Shown here: positions 16,613 through 25,196 of the stretch, piece by piece | How the letters are laid out: each line of letters opens with the position of its first letter | Numbering within the stretch: the first letter of the stretch is position 1 | Assembly: GCA_016193485.1 (NCBI GenBank) | Contig: JACPRZ010000009.1 | Coordinates: 1-36,087 of the forward strand | Direction: 5' to 3' | DNA from: Bacteroidota bacterium | GTDB taxonomy: Bacteria; Bacteroidota; Bacteroidia; JACPRZ01 | DNA length: 36,087 nt | The notes under the pieces: generated by a model | What the model saw: only the letters and a program-made list of their open reading frames with translations | Told to the model about the DNA's origin: nothing | Databases searched by the model: none | Program-made: the position numbers and the translations under genes

Positions 16613-16822
16613 GTGAAACATTTATTAATTCTGGCAGTAAAATTATACCGGTACGGAATCTCCCCGTACCTGATGCCTTCATGCCGTTATATTCCTTCCT
16701 GTTCCGAATATGGTATGGAGGCGCTTTCAAGGCATGGATCAATAAAAGGATGTTTTTTAATTCTCAAACGAATCTTATCATGTCATCCGTGGGGTGGCCA
16801 CGGGTACGACCCTGTTCCCTGA
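16613..16822 (+). CDS. yidD: Membrane protein insertion efficiency factor YidD
   Basis: A 69-residue protein from GTG. It shows the complete family pattern: a short amphipathic N-terminus, [16 protein letters not shown] with the conserved cysteines, [27 protein letters not shown] at the end. YidD assists YidC-dependent insertion of membrane proteins. Length is typical (about 70-85). It overlaps no other convincing gene and is followed by the S41 protease after 18 nt. Confidence 0.95.
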   Translation: MKHLLILAVKLYRYGISPYLMPSCRYIPSCSEYGMEALSRHGSIKGCFLILKRILSCHPWGGHGYDPVP

Positions 16823-16840
16823 TCAATAAAAATTGTTCTG

Positions 16841-18535
16841 ATGAAAGCAATTAAAAAATTAAAATTATTTATTATCTCGGCTGCAATCGCCCTGAGCGCA
16901 TTCTTATTTACCGCTTTCAGCGATATTGAGTTCTTTGAAATTTCAAAAAATCTTGAAATTTTTTCTAACCTGTTCAGGGAATTGAATATCTACTATGTGG
17001 ATGAGACCAAACCGGGTGAGTTAATGAAGACGGCTATAGACAAGATGCTGGAACAACTGGATCCATACACTAATTACATCCCTGAATCAGAAATGGAAGA
17101 CCACAGGTTTATGATCACCGGCCAGTACGGAGGCATTGGCGCTATCATTAAAAAGAAAGGTGAATATGTGATCATTGCCGAACCGTATGAAAATTCACCG
17201 GCACATAAAGCAGGGCTGATAGCCGGTGATATCCTTATGGAAATAAACGGGAAGAATGCTGTAGGGAAAACACCCGATGACGTCAGTAAAGTCCTGAAGG
17301 GTGAACCGGGCACATCAGTAAGGGTTGTCATAAAACGGGAAAGCGAAAATAAAACGATTGAAAAAACCATTATCCGCGAGGAAATCAAAATTAAGCCGGT
17401 GCCGTACTACGGTCTTGCCGGCCCGAAAACCGGTTATATACGTTTATCACACTTCACCGAACGGTGCAGTCAGGATGTAAAGAATGCCTTTACGGAACTT
17501 AAGGATAAACATAAGATAACGCGGTTGATCCTTGACCTCAGGGGTAATCCCGGTGGGTTGCTCAACGAAGCGGTAAATATCGTGAACCAGGTAACCCCGA
17601 AGGGCCAACTGATTGTTGAAACAAAAGGCCGGATAAAAGATTGGGATCAGACACACCGGGGGGTTTATCCTCCCGTAGATGCCGATATCCCGGTTGTGGT
17701 TATCGTGGATCGCGGATCGGCATCGGCAAGCGAAATCGTATCCGGTGCAATTCAGGATCTTGACCGTGGCGTAATCATTGGACAGCGCACCTATGGGAAG
17801 GGCCTGGTGCAGCAAACACGGCAACTCGGTTACAATGCACAGTTAAAAGTTACCGTGGCAAAATATTATGTGCCGAGCGGCAGGTGCATTCAGGCCATTG
17901 ATTATTCATCGCGCAACGAGGATGGAAGCGTAGGCAGGATACATGATTCGCTGTTATCGCCTTTTAAAACCAAAAATGGCCGTACTGTGTACGATGGGGG
18001 GGGAATTATTCCGGATATTATCACCGAACCACGCAAATTCAGCAATATAGCAAGCGCTTTGTTCTCAAAACAGCATATTTTTGATTATGCGACCCGCTTT
18101 ACCGCTTCCCGCAAAGAAATCGGTCCACCGGAAGAATTCAGGGTAACAGAGGAAATCTGGAATGATTTTGTCGCATTTATCAACGATAAGGACTACGATT
18201 ATATGACTAAAAGTGAGAAACTCCTAACCGATTTCAAAGATGCCGCTGCAAGTGAAAAATATCTCGATTCCTTATCAGGCGAATTAGAAACTCTTAACAA
18301 AAAAATAGTTCATAATAAAAAAGAAGATATTATTAAATATAAAGAAGAGATTAAGCAATTACTGCGGGAAGAAATCGTTTTGAGATATTATTTCGACCGG
18401 GGGCGGACACAGGTTGCCTTACTTGCCGATTCCACCATTAGCAGGGCCGTAGCCCTGCTCGCTGACCCGAAATATTATTCTGCCATCCTGGATGGTTCGG
18501 TTAAAAAGGAGATAAAAGAAACGGTACCGAAATAA
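16841..18535 (+). CDS. S41 C-terminal processing peptidase with PDZ domain
   Basis: A 564-residue protein. An N-terminal signal/anchor (KLFIISAAIALSAFLFTAF) exports it to the periplasm. A helical region with TAIDKMLEQLDPYTNYIPESEME precedes a PDZ domain (~85-170, GQYGGIGAIIKKKGEYVIIA, then SPAHKAGLIAGDILMEING) and the S41 domain. The catalytic dyad is intact: Ser295 in GSASASEI and Lys320 in GQRTYGKGLVQ, with the usual spacing of 25. A C-terminal ~150-residue helical extension (DYDYMTKSEKLL...) is normal for Bacteroidota members. It degrades or trims envelope proteins. A G8 run lies at 17996-18003. Confidence 0.93.
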   Translation: MKAIKKLKLFIISAAIALSAFLFTAFSDIEFFEISKNLEIFSNLFRELNIYYVDETKPGELMKTAIDKMLEQLDPYTNYIPESEMEDHRFMITGQYGGIGAIIKKKGEYVIIAEPYENSPAHKAGLIAGDILMEINGKNAVGKTPDDVSKVLKGEPGTSVRVVIKRESENKTIEKTIIREEIKIKPVPYYGLAGPKTGYIRLSHFTERCSQDVKNAFTELKDKHKITRLILDLRGNPGGLLNEAVNIVNQVTPKGQLIVETKGRIKDWDQTHRGVYPPVDADIPVVVIVDRGSASASEIVSGAIQDLDRGVIIGQRTYGKGLVQQTRQLGYNAQLKVTVAKYYVPSGRCIQAIDYSSRNEDGSVGRIHDSLLSPFKTKNGRTVYDGGGIIPDIITEPRKFSNIASALFSKQHIFDYATRFTASRKEIGPPEEFRVTEEIWNDFVAFINDKDYDYMTKSEKLLTDFKDAAASEKYLDSLSGELETLNKKIVHNKKEDIIKYKEEIKQLLREEIVLRYYFDRGRTQVALLADSTISRAVALLADPKYYSAILDGSVKKEIKETVPK

Positions 18536-18608
18536 ATCCTGCCAAGGGAAACCGGTTTATTTTATTTTATCTCCATGTAAATCAAAAATCTGGCGTTAAC
18601 CGGGTCCG

Positions 18609-20207
18609 ATGACCGTGAAAAGACACATTCCCACACTTTATTGTACCGGTTACATCCTTATGCTTGCCGGGTTGCCATTCTCCAACTTCCTTATGAGTGT
18701 CTCGCAATTCGTACTGGCGGGAACATGGCTTATTGAAGGAAACTTCAGGGAAAAATTCAGGAATTTCTTCCATAACCCTGTTGCTCTTCTCATTTCTTCT
18801 CTTTTTTTTCTACACCTGCTGGGACTTGCCTGGACAGAGGACTTCGGGTACGGTTTTCATGAATTAAGGATAAAATTACCCCTTCTCGTTCTGACGCTGG
18901 TCATCAGTACCTCCCCCGCTCTGCCGTTTAAAACTTTTAAGAACCTCCTTCTGTTTTTTGCGTATGCAGTATTTACCGGGACACTGGTAAGCACCGGTGA
19001 ATGGCTTGGAATAAATAATGAACTTCGCAAACTTACCGGTTTGCCGGAACATTTACACCTCGATAACCGGAGTATTTCCCTGTTCATATCGCATATCCGT
19101 TTCGGACTGCTTATTTGCTTAGCCGCGTTCATACTCGTCTACCTGAGCATTTTCAGAGGAGAGAATCTCCCTGGTTACAAGAAACTTATTTTTCTTTTAA
19201 CCGCACTCTGGCTCTTCCTGTTTCTCTTTATACTTGGTTCCCTGTCGGGAATTTTTATCGCTACAATCCTTTTATTCGCGGTTTGTCTCTCCGTAATTTC
19301 AGCAAAACGTTTCCGTATCCGTGCCAAATTGTTTTCTTCTGCAGGAATTTTATTACTCGGGGTATTCTGGAGTTGGTCCGGTAATACCCTGTTACAACCA
19401 TGTGACAAAGGAAAAACCGGATATTCCGTTCTTGAAAAGGTAACAACCCGCGGTAATCCGTATGTACACGATACTCTTGCGGGAATTTTCATTGATTGCA
19501 GAGCCGTATGGATAAATGTATGCTGGCCTGAACTTACCGGTGCATGGAACCAACGCAGTAAAATATCCTTTGACAGTGCAGATATGAAGGGCCAGCCGGT
19601 ACGGTTCACTCTGGTCAATTTCCTCACCTCTAAAGGACTTAAGAAAGATATGGACGGAGTGATGGCTCTGAGCAATGAAGAAATCCGGGCTATAGAAAAA
19701 GGGTACACGGATGTCCGTGCTCTTCATTCGACTGATTTGATGTACCGCCTTAAACAGATTTCTGAAGATTACCGGCAGTATTTGAGGGGGGGTAATCCCT
19801 CCGGGAGTTCGGTAATGCAGCGAATTGAATTCTGGAAAGCGGCAACCGGAATAATCCTGGAAAATCCTTTGCTTGGAGTCGGTACGGGAGATGTTCCTGC
19901 TGCCTATCAGGAGCAATATGAGAAATTGTCATCACCCCTCCCGGAGAAATTCCGGCTCAGGGCGCACAACCAATTCCTGGCCATGGGAGTTTCATTCGGA
20001 ATCACGGGGTTGACCTGGTTTATCCTGACATTACTTTATCCGCTCTTCTACAAAAAAAAATATTCTGTTTTTCCGTACCTGGCGTTTTTCATCATTGTCT
20101 TCATCTCCCTGCTTAGTGAAGATACGCTTGAATCCCAGGCCGGAATTTCATTTTACGTTTTTTTTAACTGCCTTTTTCTTTTCCGCATGAGCCCGGATGA
20201 CAGGTGA
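18609..20207 (+). CDS. O-antigen ligase-like polysaccharide ligase/polymerase (Wzy_C family)
   Basis: A 532-residue integral membrane protein with about 10-12 hydrophobic helices and a large soluble loop (~265-410). The family landmarks are the arginine-containing GFHELRIKLPLLVLT early on, and at the end of the loop MQRIEFWKAATGIILENPLLGVGTGDVPAAY followed by RAHNQFLAMGVSFGITGL (residues ~395-460). These mark Wzy_C proteins, which join or polymerise O-antigen or other lipid-linked sugars on the periplasmic face. The gene for a glycosyltransferase overlaps its end by 4 nt, which supports a surface-polysaccharide role. A G7 run lies at 19786-19792. Confidence 0.85.
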   Translation: MTVKRHIPTLYCTGYILMLAGLPFSNFLMSVSQFVLAGTWLIEGNFREKFRNFFHNPVALLISSLFFLHLLGLAWTEDFGYGFHELRIKLPLLVLTLVISTSPALPFKTFKNLLLFFAYAVFTGTLVSTGEWLGINNELRKLTGLPEHLHLDNRSISLFISHIRFGLLICLAAFILVYLSIFRGENLPGYKKLIFLLTALWLFLFLFILGSLSGIFIATILLFAVCLSVISAKRFRIRAKLFSSAGILLLGVFWSWSGNTLLQPCDKGKTGYSVLEKVTTRGNPYVHDTLAGIFIDCRAVWINVCWPELTGAWNQRSKISFDSADMKGQPVRFTLVNFLTSKGLKKDMDGVMALSNEEIRAIEKGYTDVRALHSTDLMYRLKQISEDYRQYLRGGNPSGSSVMQRIEFWKAATGIILENPLLGVGTGDVPAAYQEQYEKLSSPLPEKFRLRAHNQFLAMGVSFGITGLTWFILTLLYPLFYKKKYSVFPYLAFFIIVFISLLSEDTLESQAGISFYVFFNCLFLFRMSPDDR

Positions 20208-21190
20208 TACCCTTTATCTCCATACTAATTCCAACCTTTAACGGATCAGGTATTCTGCCGGAGACCATCCGTGCAGCCATTATAGCCGGGAAAAATTCAG
20301 GATGCGGTTTTGAAATTATTGTTTCGGATGATGCATCTACCGATAATACTCCGGTAAATATTAGAAAAGAATTTCCCGGTTTAAAAATTATCACCGCAGA
20401 AATCAATTGCGGTTTTGCGGTAACAGCGAATAAAGGAATAAAGTCCGCTTCGGGTGATTTTGTTCTTTTATTAAACAGCGATACCCTGCTAAGCGAAAAT
20501 TATTTCAACACCCAATTTTCTTTCTTTGAAGATAAAAACACATTCGGTGTAATGGGAAGGATATGCGAACCGGGATCGGAAAGAACCATTGATGCAGCAA
20601 AATATCCGTCCTGGAACGGAAGCCGGTTAATATCTACCGGAAATTTTATGGTTGCGAATACTCCTCCCGGGTTTATCATTCCCACTCTTTTCCTCAGCGG
20701 TGCCAATGCACTGATGGACAGGAAAAAAATTTTTACGCTTGGCGGATTTAATGAAATTTACAGTCCGTTTTACATGGAAGATGTTGACCTTGGAGTGCGG
20801 GCGTGGCGTCTCGGGTGGAAATGCTGCTATGATCCGGAGGCAGTTTGTTATCATAACCCGTCATCAACGATAAAAAAATATTATAATAACCGGTTTATCC
20901 GCCAGATTTCAAAACGCAACAAAATGATTTTTCATTTCATTCATCTTGCCGGAGTCAGGAGAATTTTATGGATAACAGAAACGGTTTTAAATTTAATATT
21001 CCGATGGATGATATTGGATGCAGGTTACTACCGTTCATTTTATGGATTTTCCGGCCTCTGCACCGAATCTCTCCGCAATAAAAGGCAATTCGGTAAAATC
21101 CAGAAAGAAATGGGGGTTGCCCTTTCGGTCGAAAATATTACAACATCAATCAGGAAGCAAATACAAAAATTCACCATCACCCGTTTCTGA
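20204..21190 (+). CDS. Family 2 glycosyltransferase (rhamnosyl-type)
   Basis: 328 residues from GTG, overlapping the preceding stop codon (GTGA), so translation is probably coupled. The GT-A fold starts at once: ISILIPTFNGSGILPETIRA, EIIVSDDASTDNT, then ANKGIKSASGDFVLLLNSDT with the metal-binding NSD, and YMEDVDLGVRAWRLGWKCCYDPEAVCYH for the acceptor/base region. The C-terminal ~100 residues include an amphipathic or membrane-associated part. Sugar and acceptor are unknown, but it works with the O-antigen-ligase-like protein. Its last 14 bases overlap the convergent GT9 gene. Confidence 0.9.
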   Translation: MIPFISILIPTFNGSGILPETIRAAIIAGKNSGCGFEIIVSDDASTDNTPVNIRKEFPGLKIITAEINCGFAVTANKGIKSASGDFVLLLNSDTLLSENYFNTQFSFFEDKNTFGVMGRICEPGSERTIDAAKYPSWNGSRLISTGNFMVANTPPGFIIPTLFLSGANALMDRKKIFTLGGFNEIYSPFYMEDVDLGVRAWRLGWKCCYDPEAVCYHNPSSTIKKYYNNRFIRQISKRNKMIFHFIHLAGVRRILWITETVLNLIFRWMILDAGYYRSFYGFSGLCTESLRNKRQFGKIQKEMGVALSVENITTSIRKQIQKFTITRF

Positions 21191-22061
21191 CCGACAGTTC
21201 TTCTATTTTACCGGCAACCTCTTCCGGTGTTATCCGGTTAATACATTCACAATCCTGTCTTGTTCTGCAGATGGTGCAATTTTTTTCGATTGATAGCGCG
21301 ATGGCTTTTTCACCCAGCGGTTTCCACCTGCCCGGATGCATAGGCCGGATGGGCGGGAATAATCCTATCGCAACTTTACCCATTGCAGCAGCGAGATGAA
21401 GCGGGCCCGTGCTGCAGGCAACAATCCCATCCGAAATATTAAGCAATGCAATAAGCCGCGTAACATCGGTTAATCCCGACAGGTTCTGTATGCGGTTCAT
21501 TACCTGTGTAAATGCGTTCCCGATAAAAGAACTTTCCTCTTTGGTTCCGGTGACCAGTATATTGTATTTTCGTTCCGGAAGAAGTGCGGATATCCGGTCA
21601 GGAGAATATTCCTGTGTGCACCCAAGAGGTTTCAGAAGTTTAAGATTGAGTTGTGCTTCATGAAGCAGGGAATTTTTTCTTCCAAAATGCACCCGTTTAT
21701 TGCATGTAAAAAGGTGGTACAATCTGTGAGATGTCCCGATTCTTTCCGCTATTCCTGCCATTTTTGCTGCTGCCGCTATTTCTTTTCGTGGAAAAACATG
21801 TACGATAACATCTGCGCTCAATTTTTGAAACCATTCCGCCTGATGAGGAACTGCCATTCCCGCCACCTCACTGTAATTTGCAACTTCATCAATGTAATTA
21901 CAGCACCTGATTACCGGCAGTGTAAGGTCAGTACCGAGAAAAATTATCCTGCAGTGCGGTTCAAAATTCTTTATCACTCCTGCCATCGGTAAAGTAAGAA
22001 CCACATCGCCAATACTGTCGGTACGGCTGATAATTACTGTTTTATTTTTCAACGATAACAT
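21177..22061 (-). CDS. Family 9 glycosyltransferase (heptosyltransferase-like)
   Basis: 294 residues from ATG at 22061. The GT9 N-terminal signature IISRTDSIGDVVLTLPMAGVIK is clear, and the C-terminal nucleotide-sugar site GIVACSTGPLHLAAAMGKVAIGLFPPIRPMHPGRWKPLG is complete. Such enzymes add heptose or related sugars to the LPS inner core at the cytoplasmic membrane face. Four cysteines near the end (CTICRTRQDCEC) are notable and may bind metal. It follows the WaaE-like gene by 67 nt on the same strand. Confidence 0.9.
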   Translation of the reverse strand: MLSLKNKTVIISRTDSIGDVVLTLPMAGVIKNFEPHCRIIFLGTDLTLPVIRCCNYIDEVANYSEVAGMAVPHQAEWFQKLSADVIVHVFPRKEIAAAAKMAGIAERIGTSHRLYHLFTCNKRVHFGRKNSLLHEAQLNLKLLKPLGCTQEYSPDRISALLPERKYNILVTGTKEESSFIGNAFTQVMNRIQNLSGLTDVTRLIALLNISDGIVACSTGPLHLAAAMGKVAIGLFPPIRPMHPGRWKPLGEKAIALSIEKNCTICRTRQDCECINRITPEEVAGKIEELSVRNG

Positions 22062-22128
22062 TATTCAATCCGGGATAAAAAGAAGTCAAGATGAAAAGAA
22101 AATAATAAGTAAAAAGGTGAATAATCTT

Positions 22129-22914
22129 TTATTCTTTGTTTCCTGTTTTCTTTACCTCTTCTATTCTTCGTCTTTGCAGTTGCCGGAGTTTATAATATTT
22201 CAACCAGGCGGCATAAGCCGAAATCCGGGCGATATTGTACCCTGTTGTACCGTCAAGAAAACCCAGCCGCAAAAAATAATCCCTCAGGAATTTCGCAGCG
22301 GGACTTGTATATAATGAGAATGTTCCCGCCATCTTACCCTGTTTGAATAAATCGTCAGCAGCCATCCCGGCAAAATATTCCGTCTTAGCCAGGTGTTCTT
22401 CAACGGAATAATACGTAAAATGATAACAATCTCCGGGGAGAAAAACTGCATTCTTCTCATCAATGCCGGTAAGTTTTTCATGTATCAGCCCCGACCACCG
22501 CGTGATGTTCCGGTTAAAAATCCTGATTTTTACATCCGGGTACCATCCGCCATGCCTGATCCATTTTCCGCAATAATTGGCAAGGCGGGAAAATTTTGCG
22601 GGAACCGGTTCCGGTTTCATCTTCCATCCATGAATTGAATCGCGCAAATTGTCCGATAGCGCTTCATCAGCATCAAGCGAAAGTATCCAATCATGTTTTG
22701 CCTGCGTATTGCCGAAATTTTTTGAGGCGGAATAACCCTCCCACTGATGGGGAAAATAGCGAACGGAATGTGAACCGCAAATCTCCTTTGTTTTATCTGT
22801 AGAAAAGGAATCAATAACAACAATATCATCAGTTACACCTCCAACCGAATCGAGGCAGCGGCCTATATTTCTTTCTTCGTTGAAGGTAATGATGACAACC
22901 GAAAGAGGAGTCAT
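22129..22914 (-). CDS. Family 2 glycosyltransferase, WaaE/KdtX-like
   Basis: 261 residues from the ATG at 22914 (MTPLSVVIITFNEERNIGRCLDS); the frame extends further upstream but that part is not conserved and would overlap the promoter at 22950. Motifs: DDIVVIDSFSTDKT, SASKNFGNTQAKHDWILSLDADEAL with the metal-binding DAD, and YPDVKIRIFNRNITRWSGLIHEKL. This is the LPS-core WaaE/KdtX type, which adds a sugar to the inner core. The basic C-terminus (YYKLRQLQRRRIEEVKK) probably touches the membrane. It is probably co-transcribed with the GT9 gene. Confidence 0.9.
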   Translation of the reverse strand: MTPLSVVIITFNEERNIGRCLDSVGGVTDDIVVIDSFSTDKTKEICGSHSVRYFPHQWEGYSASKNFGNTQAKHDWILSLDADEALSDNLRDSIHGWKMKPEPVPAKFSRLANYCGKWIRHGGWYPDVKIRIFNRNITRWSGLIHEKLTGIDEKNAVFLPGDCYHFTYYSVEEHLAKTEYFAGMAADDLFKQGKMAGTFSLYTSPAAKFLRDYFLRLGFLDGTTGYNIARISAYAAWLKYYKLRQLQRRRIEEVKKTGNKE

Positions 22915-22949
22915 GAAAATGGTTGATGGTTGATGGCCAGATAGAAATA

Positions 22950-22957
22950 CAAAAGTA
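22950..22957 (-). promoter_or_regulatory. Bacteroidota -7 element for the LPS glycosyltransferase pair
   Basis: The minus strand reads TACTTTTG (TAnnTTTG), 35 nt upstream of the ATG at 22914. It is divergent to cutA. Confidence 0.5.
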
Positions 22958-23005
22958 AGGAGAATAGTACCCGGTAGCCGGCATAAAATCGTTAATATTG
23001 CACCC

Positions 23006-23335
23006 ATGAGCATCAGTAAACAACCGGTAATTTTCGTTTACATTACCGCTGCCGACAGCAGGGAAGCGCGGAAAATAGGGTATGAATTGGTTCAGTCCCG
23101 GCTTGCCGCATGTATCAATATCTTCCCGCAAATGAAATCAATTTACCGGTGGCAGGGTAAAATTGAGCAAAGCAATGAAGTAGTTATGATTGCGAAAACA
23201 AAGAAAGCACTTTTCAAAAAAGTGGAAAAGAAAGTGCTCTCCATGCACAGTTATTCCTGCCCGTGTATCATTAAAATCCCGGTGAGCGGAGGTAATAAGA
23301 AATACATGAAATGGTTGCTGGGAGAAACAAGGTAG
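23006..23335 (+). CDS. cutA: Divalent-cation tolerance protein CutA
   Basis: A 109-residue protein. Family motifs follow in order: FVYITAADSREARKIGYELVQSRLAACINI, SIYRWQGKIEQSNEVVMIAKT (the conserved Y-x-W-x-G-x-I-E segment) and KVLSMHSYSCPCIIKIPVSGGNKKYMKWL. CutA1 forms a very stable trimer; it has been linked to copper tolerance but its biochemical role is unsettled. It is single-gene, divergent to the glycosyltransferases. A one-mismatch -7 element (TAATATTG, 22993-23000) lies only 5 nt before the ATG. Confidence 0.94.
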   Translation: MSISKQPVIFVYITAADSREARKIGYELVQSRLAACINIFPQMKSIYRWQGKIEQSNEVVMIAKTKKALFKKVEKKVLSMHSYSCPCIIKIPVSGGNKKYMKWLLGETR

Positions 23336-23349
23336 AAGATGGAAGAATG

Positions 23350-23397
23350 CCTGCCTGCCCTGTACCAGAACGGTACAGGGACTGCCGGACAGGCAGG
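23350..23397. repeat. Nested palindromic repeat downstream of cutA
   Basis: An inner hairpin CCCTGTACC-AGAAC-GGTACAGGG (23358-23380) lies within outer arms CCTGCCTG (23350-23357) and CAGGCAGG (23390-23397). The outer arms recur in the palindrome at 26171-26190. The whole intergenic space 23336-23574 has no gene. Confidence 0.85.
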
Positions 23398-23479
23398 GAA
23401 GAGTGGAAGAGTGGACGGCAATAATATTATATGAAACCTAAAGATAAATTAATCCTATCGCTGCATAAAATCGCATCCG

Positions 23480-23512
23480 ATAATATTTCGTCCCGCCAGG
23501 GCGGGACTGCTT
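23480..23512 (+). repeat. 33-nt palindromic repeat (GTCCCGCC-type), intergenic copy
   Basis: Contains the palindrome GTCCCGCCAGGGCGGGAC. On the opposite strand the same 33-nt unit, with 3 differences, is found inside aroE at 25768-25800. Confidence 0.85.
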
Positions 23513-23574
23513 CAACGCAAATTAATTCAAACCGTTAAGAGATATTTATCTTCCTTTGAATTCATTCCTGAAAA

Positions 23575-24318
23575 ATGAAAAACCGTTTCATCCTATTACT
23601 GATCCCTGTTCTTTTCCTTACCGGATATATTCTTATCAAAACGGGATCCGGCACAAGGAAAGATATCCTGCAACCTGCCGACTCCACCATCGGATGGCAA
23701 AAGGATGCTAAAAGAATGGTGGAGACACAATTATCAACGCGTGATATTAAGGATACGAATGTATTGAGGGTAATGGCGCTTACACCACGGCACCTGTTTG
23801 TTCCTCCCGGATACAGAAATTCTGCATATTCCGATTCACCCCTGCCGATCGGTTATGGTCAGACCATTTCGCAACCGTATATTGTGGCGCTTATGACAGA
23901 ACTGCTCCAACTTACCGGCAGGGAAAAAATTCTTGAAATCGGTACCGGTTCCGGATACCAGGCGGCTATTCTTAGTCAATTATGCGAAAAGGTTTATTCC
24001 ATCGAAATAATTTGTCCGCTTGCGGATTCGGCAGCATTGACCCTGAAACGCCTTAACTTTAATAATGTAAAAATTAAGTGCGATGACGGTTATAAGGGAT
24101 GGCCCGAATTTGCTCCTTATGACGGTATCATAGTGACCGCTGCACCTGAAGAAATTCCGGATGAACTTGCGAAACAACTGAAGAACGGTGGACGAATGGT
24201 TGTTCCTGTGGGAAAGTACGGACAGGAACTTATTTTAATTACCAAAACACCTGACGGCATAAAACAGGAAAGTATTACAGGCGTACGGTTCGTACCGATG
24301 GTACATCCGGATCGCTAA
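23575..24318 (+). CDS. pcm: Exported protein-L-isoaspartate O-methyltransferase
   Basis: A 247-residue protein. The N-terminus MKNRFILLLIPVLFLTGYIL is a signal peptide or membrane anchor absent from cytoplasmic Pcm enzymes. The enzyme body is complete: NVLRVMALTPRHLFVPPGYR, PIGYGQTISQPYIVALM, the S-adenosylmethionine motif ILEIGTGSGYQAAIL, VYSIEI, DGIIVTAAPEEIP and GGRMVVPVG. Pcm methylates isoaspartyl residues to start repair of aged proteins. An exported enzyme would need methyl donor outside the cytoplasm, so the orientation of the anchored domain is an open question. No neighbour suggests a pathway. Confidence 0.92.
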   Translation: MKNRFILLLIPVLFLTGYILIKTGSGTRKDILQPADSTIGWQKDAKRMVETQLSTRDIKDTNVLRVMALTPRHLFVPPGYRNSAYSDSPLPIGYGQTISQPYIVALMTELLQLTGREKILEIGTGSGYQAAILSQLCEKVYSIEIICPLADSAALTLKRLNFNNVKIKCDDGYKGWPEFAPYDGIIVTAAPEEIPDELAKQLKNGGRMVVPVGKYGQELILITKTPDGIKQESITGVRFVPMVHPDR

Positions 24319-24485
24319 TACAAGAAATAAGGAAATAAAGAAGTCAAGAAGAAAAGAAGTCAGGAAGTCAAGACATCTTCACATCTTTTTATGGCTAATT
24401 CTTAATTTGAGGCGCTACGAGTAATATTTTGCTAACCTGTACAGAAAAAAATCTTTATCCCGCACCCCATAATTAGCCGATGTAT

Positions 24486-24523
24486 GAGACGAGACGTGGT
24501 CTCGTCTCTACATTCCGGTTGTT
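24486..24523 (+). repeat. REP-like palindrome downstream of the RAYT gene
   Basis: GAGACGAGAC-GTG-GTCTCGTCTC (24486-24508) is a 10-bp stem with a 3-nt loop, followed by TACATTCCGGTTGTT. The palindrome recurs inverted at 24810-24832, and the 26 nt 24498-24523 recur directly at 24846-24871 with one change, both inside the RAYT gene. Confidence 0.85.
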
Positions 24524-24530
24524 TTTCGTG

Positions 24531-25163
24531 TTATTTAATACACCGGGGATTATATTCATCTACATCCCAATTTTGGGGATTATGGCAGATATATGAACGA
24601 ATTTGTTGTAGCCGTTCATCGTTACGGACGATCTCATCATAGAATCGTGGTTGCCAATCAAACCATCCGCCATGACCCTTATGTTTGAATTCTTTTTTAC
24701 ATTTTGATTTCCATCCGCCTATGATTACAGATAATGAACCTTTTTGGGGTGAAATTGCTGCCATTGTTCTGTTTTTGGAAATGTTTCCTGATATGTTCTT
24801 GGGTATGTAGAGACGAGACCACGTCTCGTCTCTTTTTGTTATTTCGGTCTTGTCTCTACATTCCGGTTGTTGTTGGTTTGTTTCAGGCAACAGACGTTTC
24901 ATAACCACAATTCCATGAATGTGATTGGGCATTATTTGAAATGCATCAAGGTATGTATCCATAAATGACTCTGGTATTTCCAACCAATGGTCCCGCACGA
25001 TTTTTCCCATTTCATTTAATTTCATTTCTCCATTTGCCACATCGCCAAAACAACAAATACGGTTTCGTGTACATATCGTTACATAATATTTACCACCCCG
25101 AGTGTAATCCCAACCTGGCATTCGGGCGGATTGTATGCGGTATTTTTCTTTATATCGTTCCAT
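24531..25163 (-). CDS. REP-associated tyrosine transposase-like protein (RAYT, HUH/Y1 family)
   Basis: 210 residues from the ATG at 25163. It opens MPGWDYTRGGKYYVTICTRN in the family style and has the metal-binding HUH motif H81-I-H83 (MPNHIHGIV) and the probable catalytic Tyr175 in RFYDEIVRN, followed by RSYICHNPQNWD. RAYTs are single-strand endonucleases related to IS200/IS605 transposases and are linked to dispersal of REP palindromes. Residues ~98-120 are encoded by a copy of the palindrome found beside the gene, in frame, at a position that varies between family members. The catalytic residues look intact. The gene lies inside an apparent transposon. Confidence 0.9.
   Translation of the reverse strand: MERYKEKYRIQSARMPGWDYTRGGKYYVTICTRNRICCFGDVANGEMKLNEMGKIVRDHWLEIPESFMDTYLDAFQIMPNHIHGIVVMKRLLPETNQQQPECRDKTEITKRDETWSRLYIPKNISGNISKNRTMAAISPQKGSLSVIIGGWKSKCKKEFKHKGHGGWFDWQPRFYDEIVRNDERLQQIRSYICHNPQNWDVDEYNPRCIK
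24805..24871 (+). repeat. Inverted REP-like pair inside the RAYT gene
   Basis: ATGTAGAGACGAGACC at 24805-24820 pairs with GGTCTTGTCTCTACAT at 24846-24861 (one mismatch). The left half also contains the palindrome GAGACGAGAC-CAC-GTCTCGTCTC (24810-24832). The insert keeps the reading frame and encodes about 22 residues of the protein. Confidence 0.85.
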
Positions 25164-25188
25164 TAGCCGGAACAGTTATCAAATTTGT

Positions 25189-25196
25189 CAAATATA
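25189..25196 (-). promoter_or_regulatory. Bacteroidota -7 element for the RAYT gene
   Basis: The minus strand reads TATATTTG (TAnnTTTG), 25 nt upstream of the ATG at 25163 and inside the right terminal inverted repeat boundary, so the transposon carries its own promoter. Confidence 0.55.

Noticed and set aside
18549..18558. AAACCGGTTT after the S41 gene as a terminator
   Set aside because: It is a palindrome without a loop, and the following bases are not a clean T tract.
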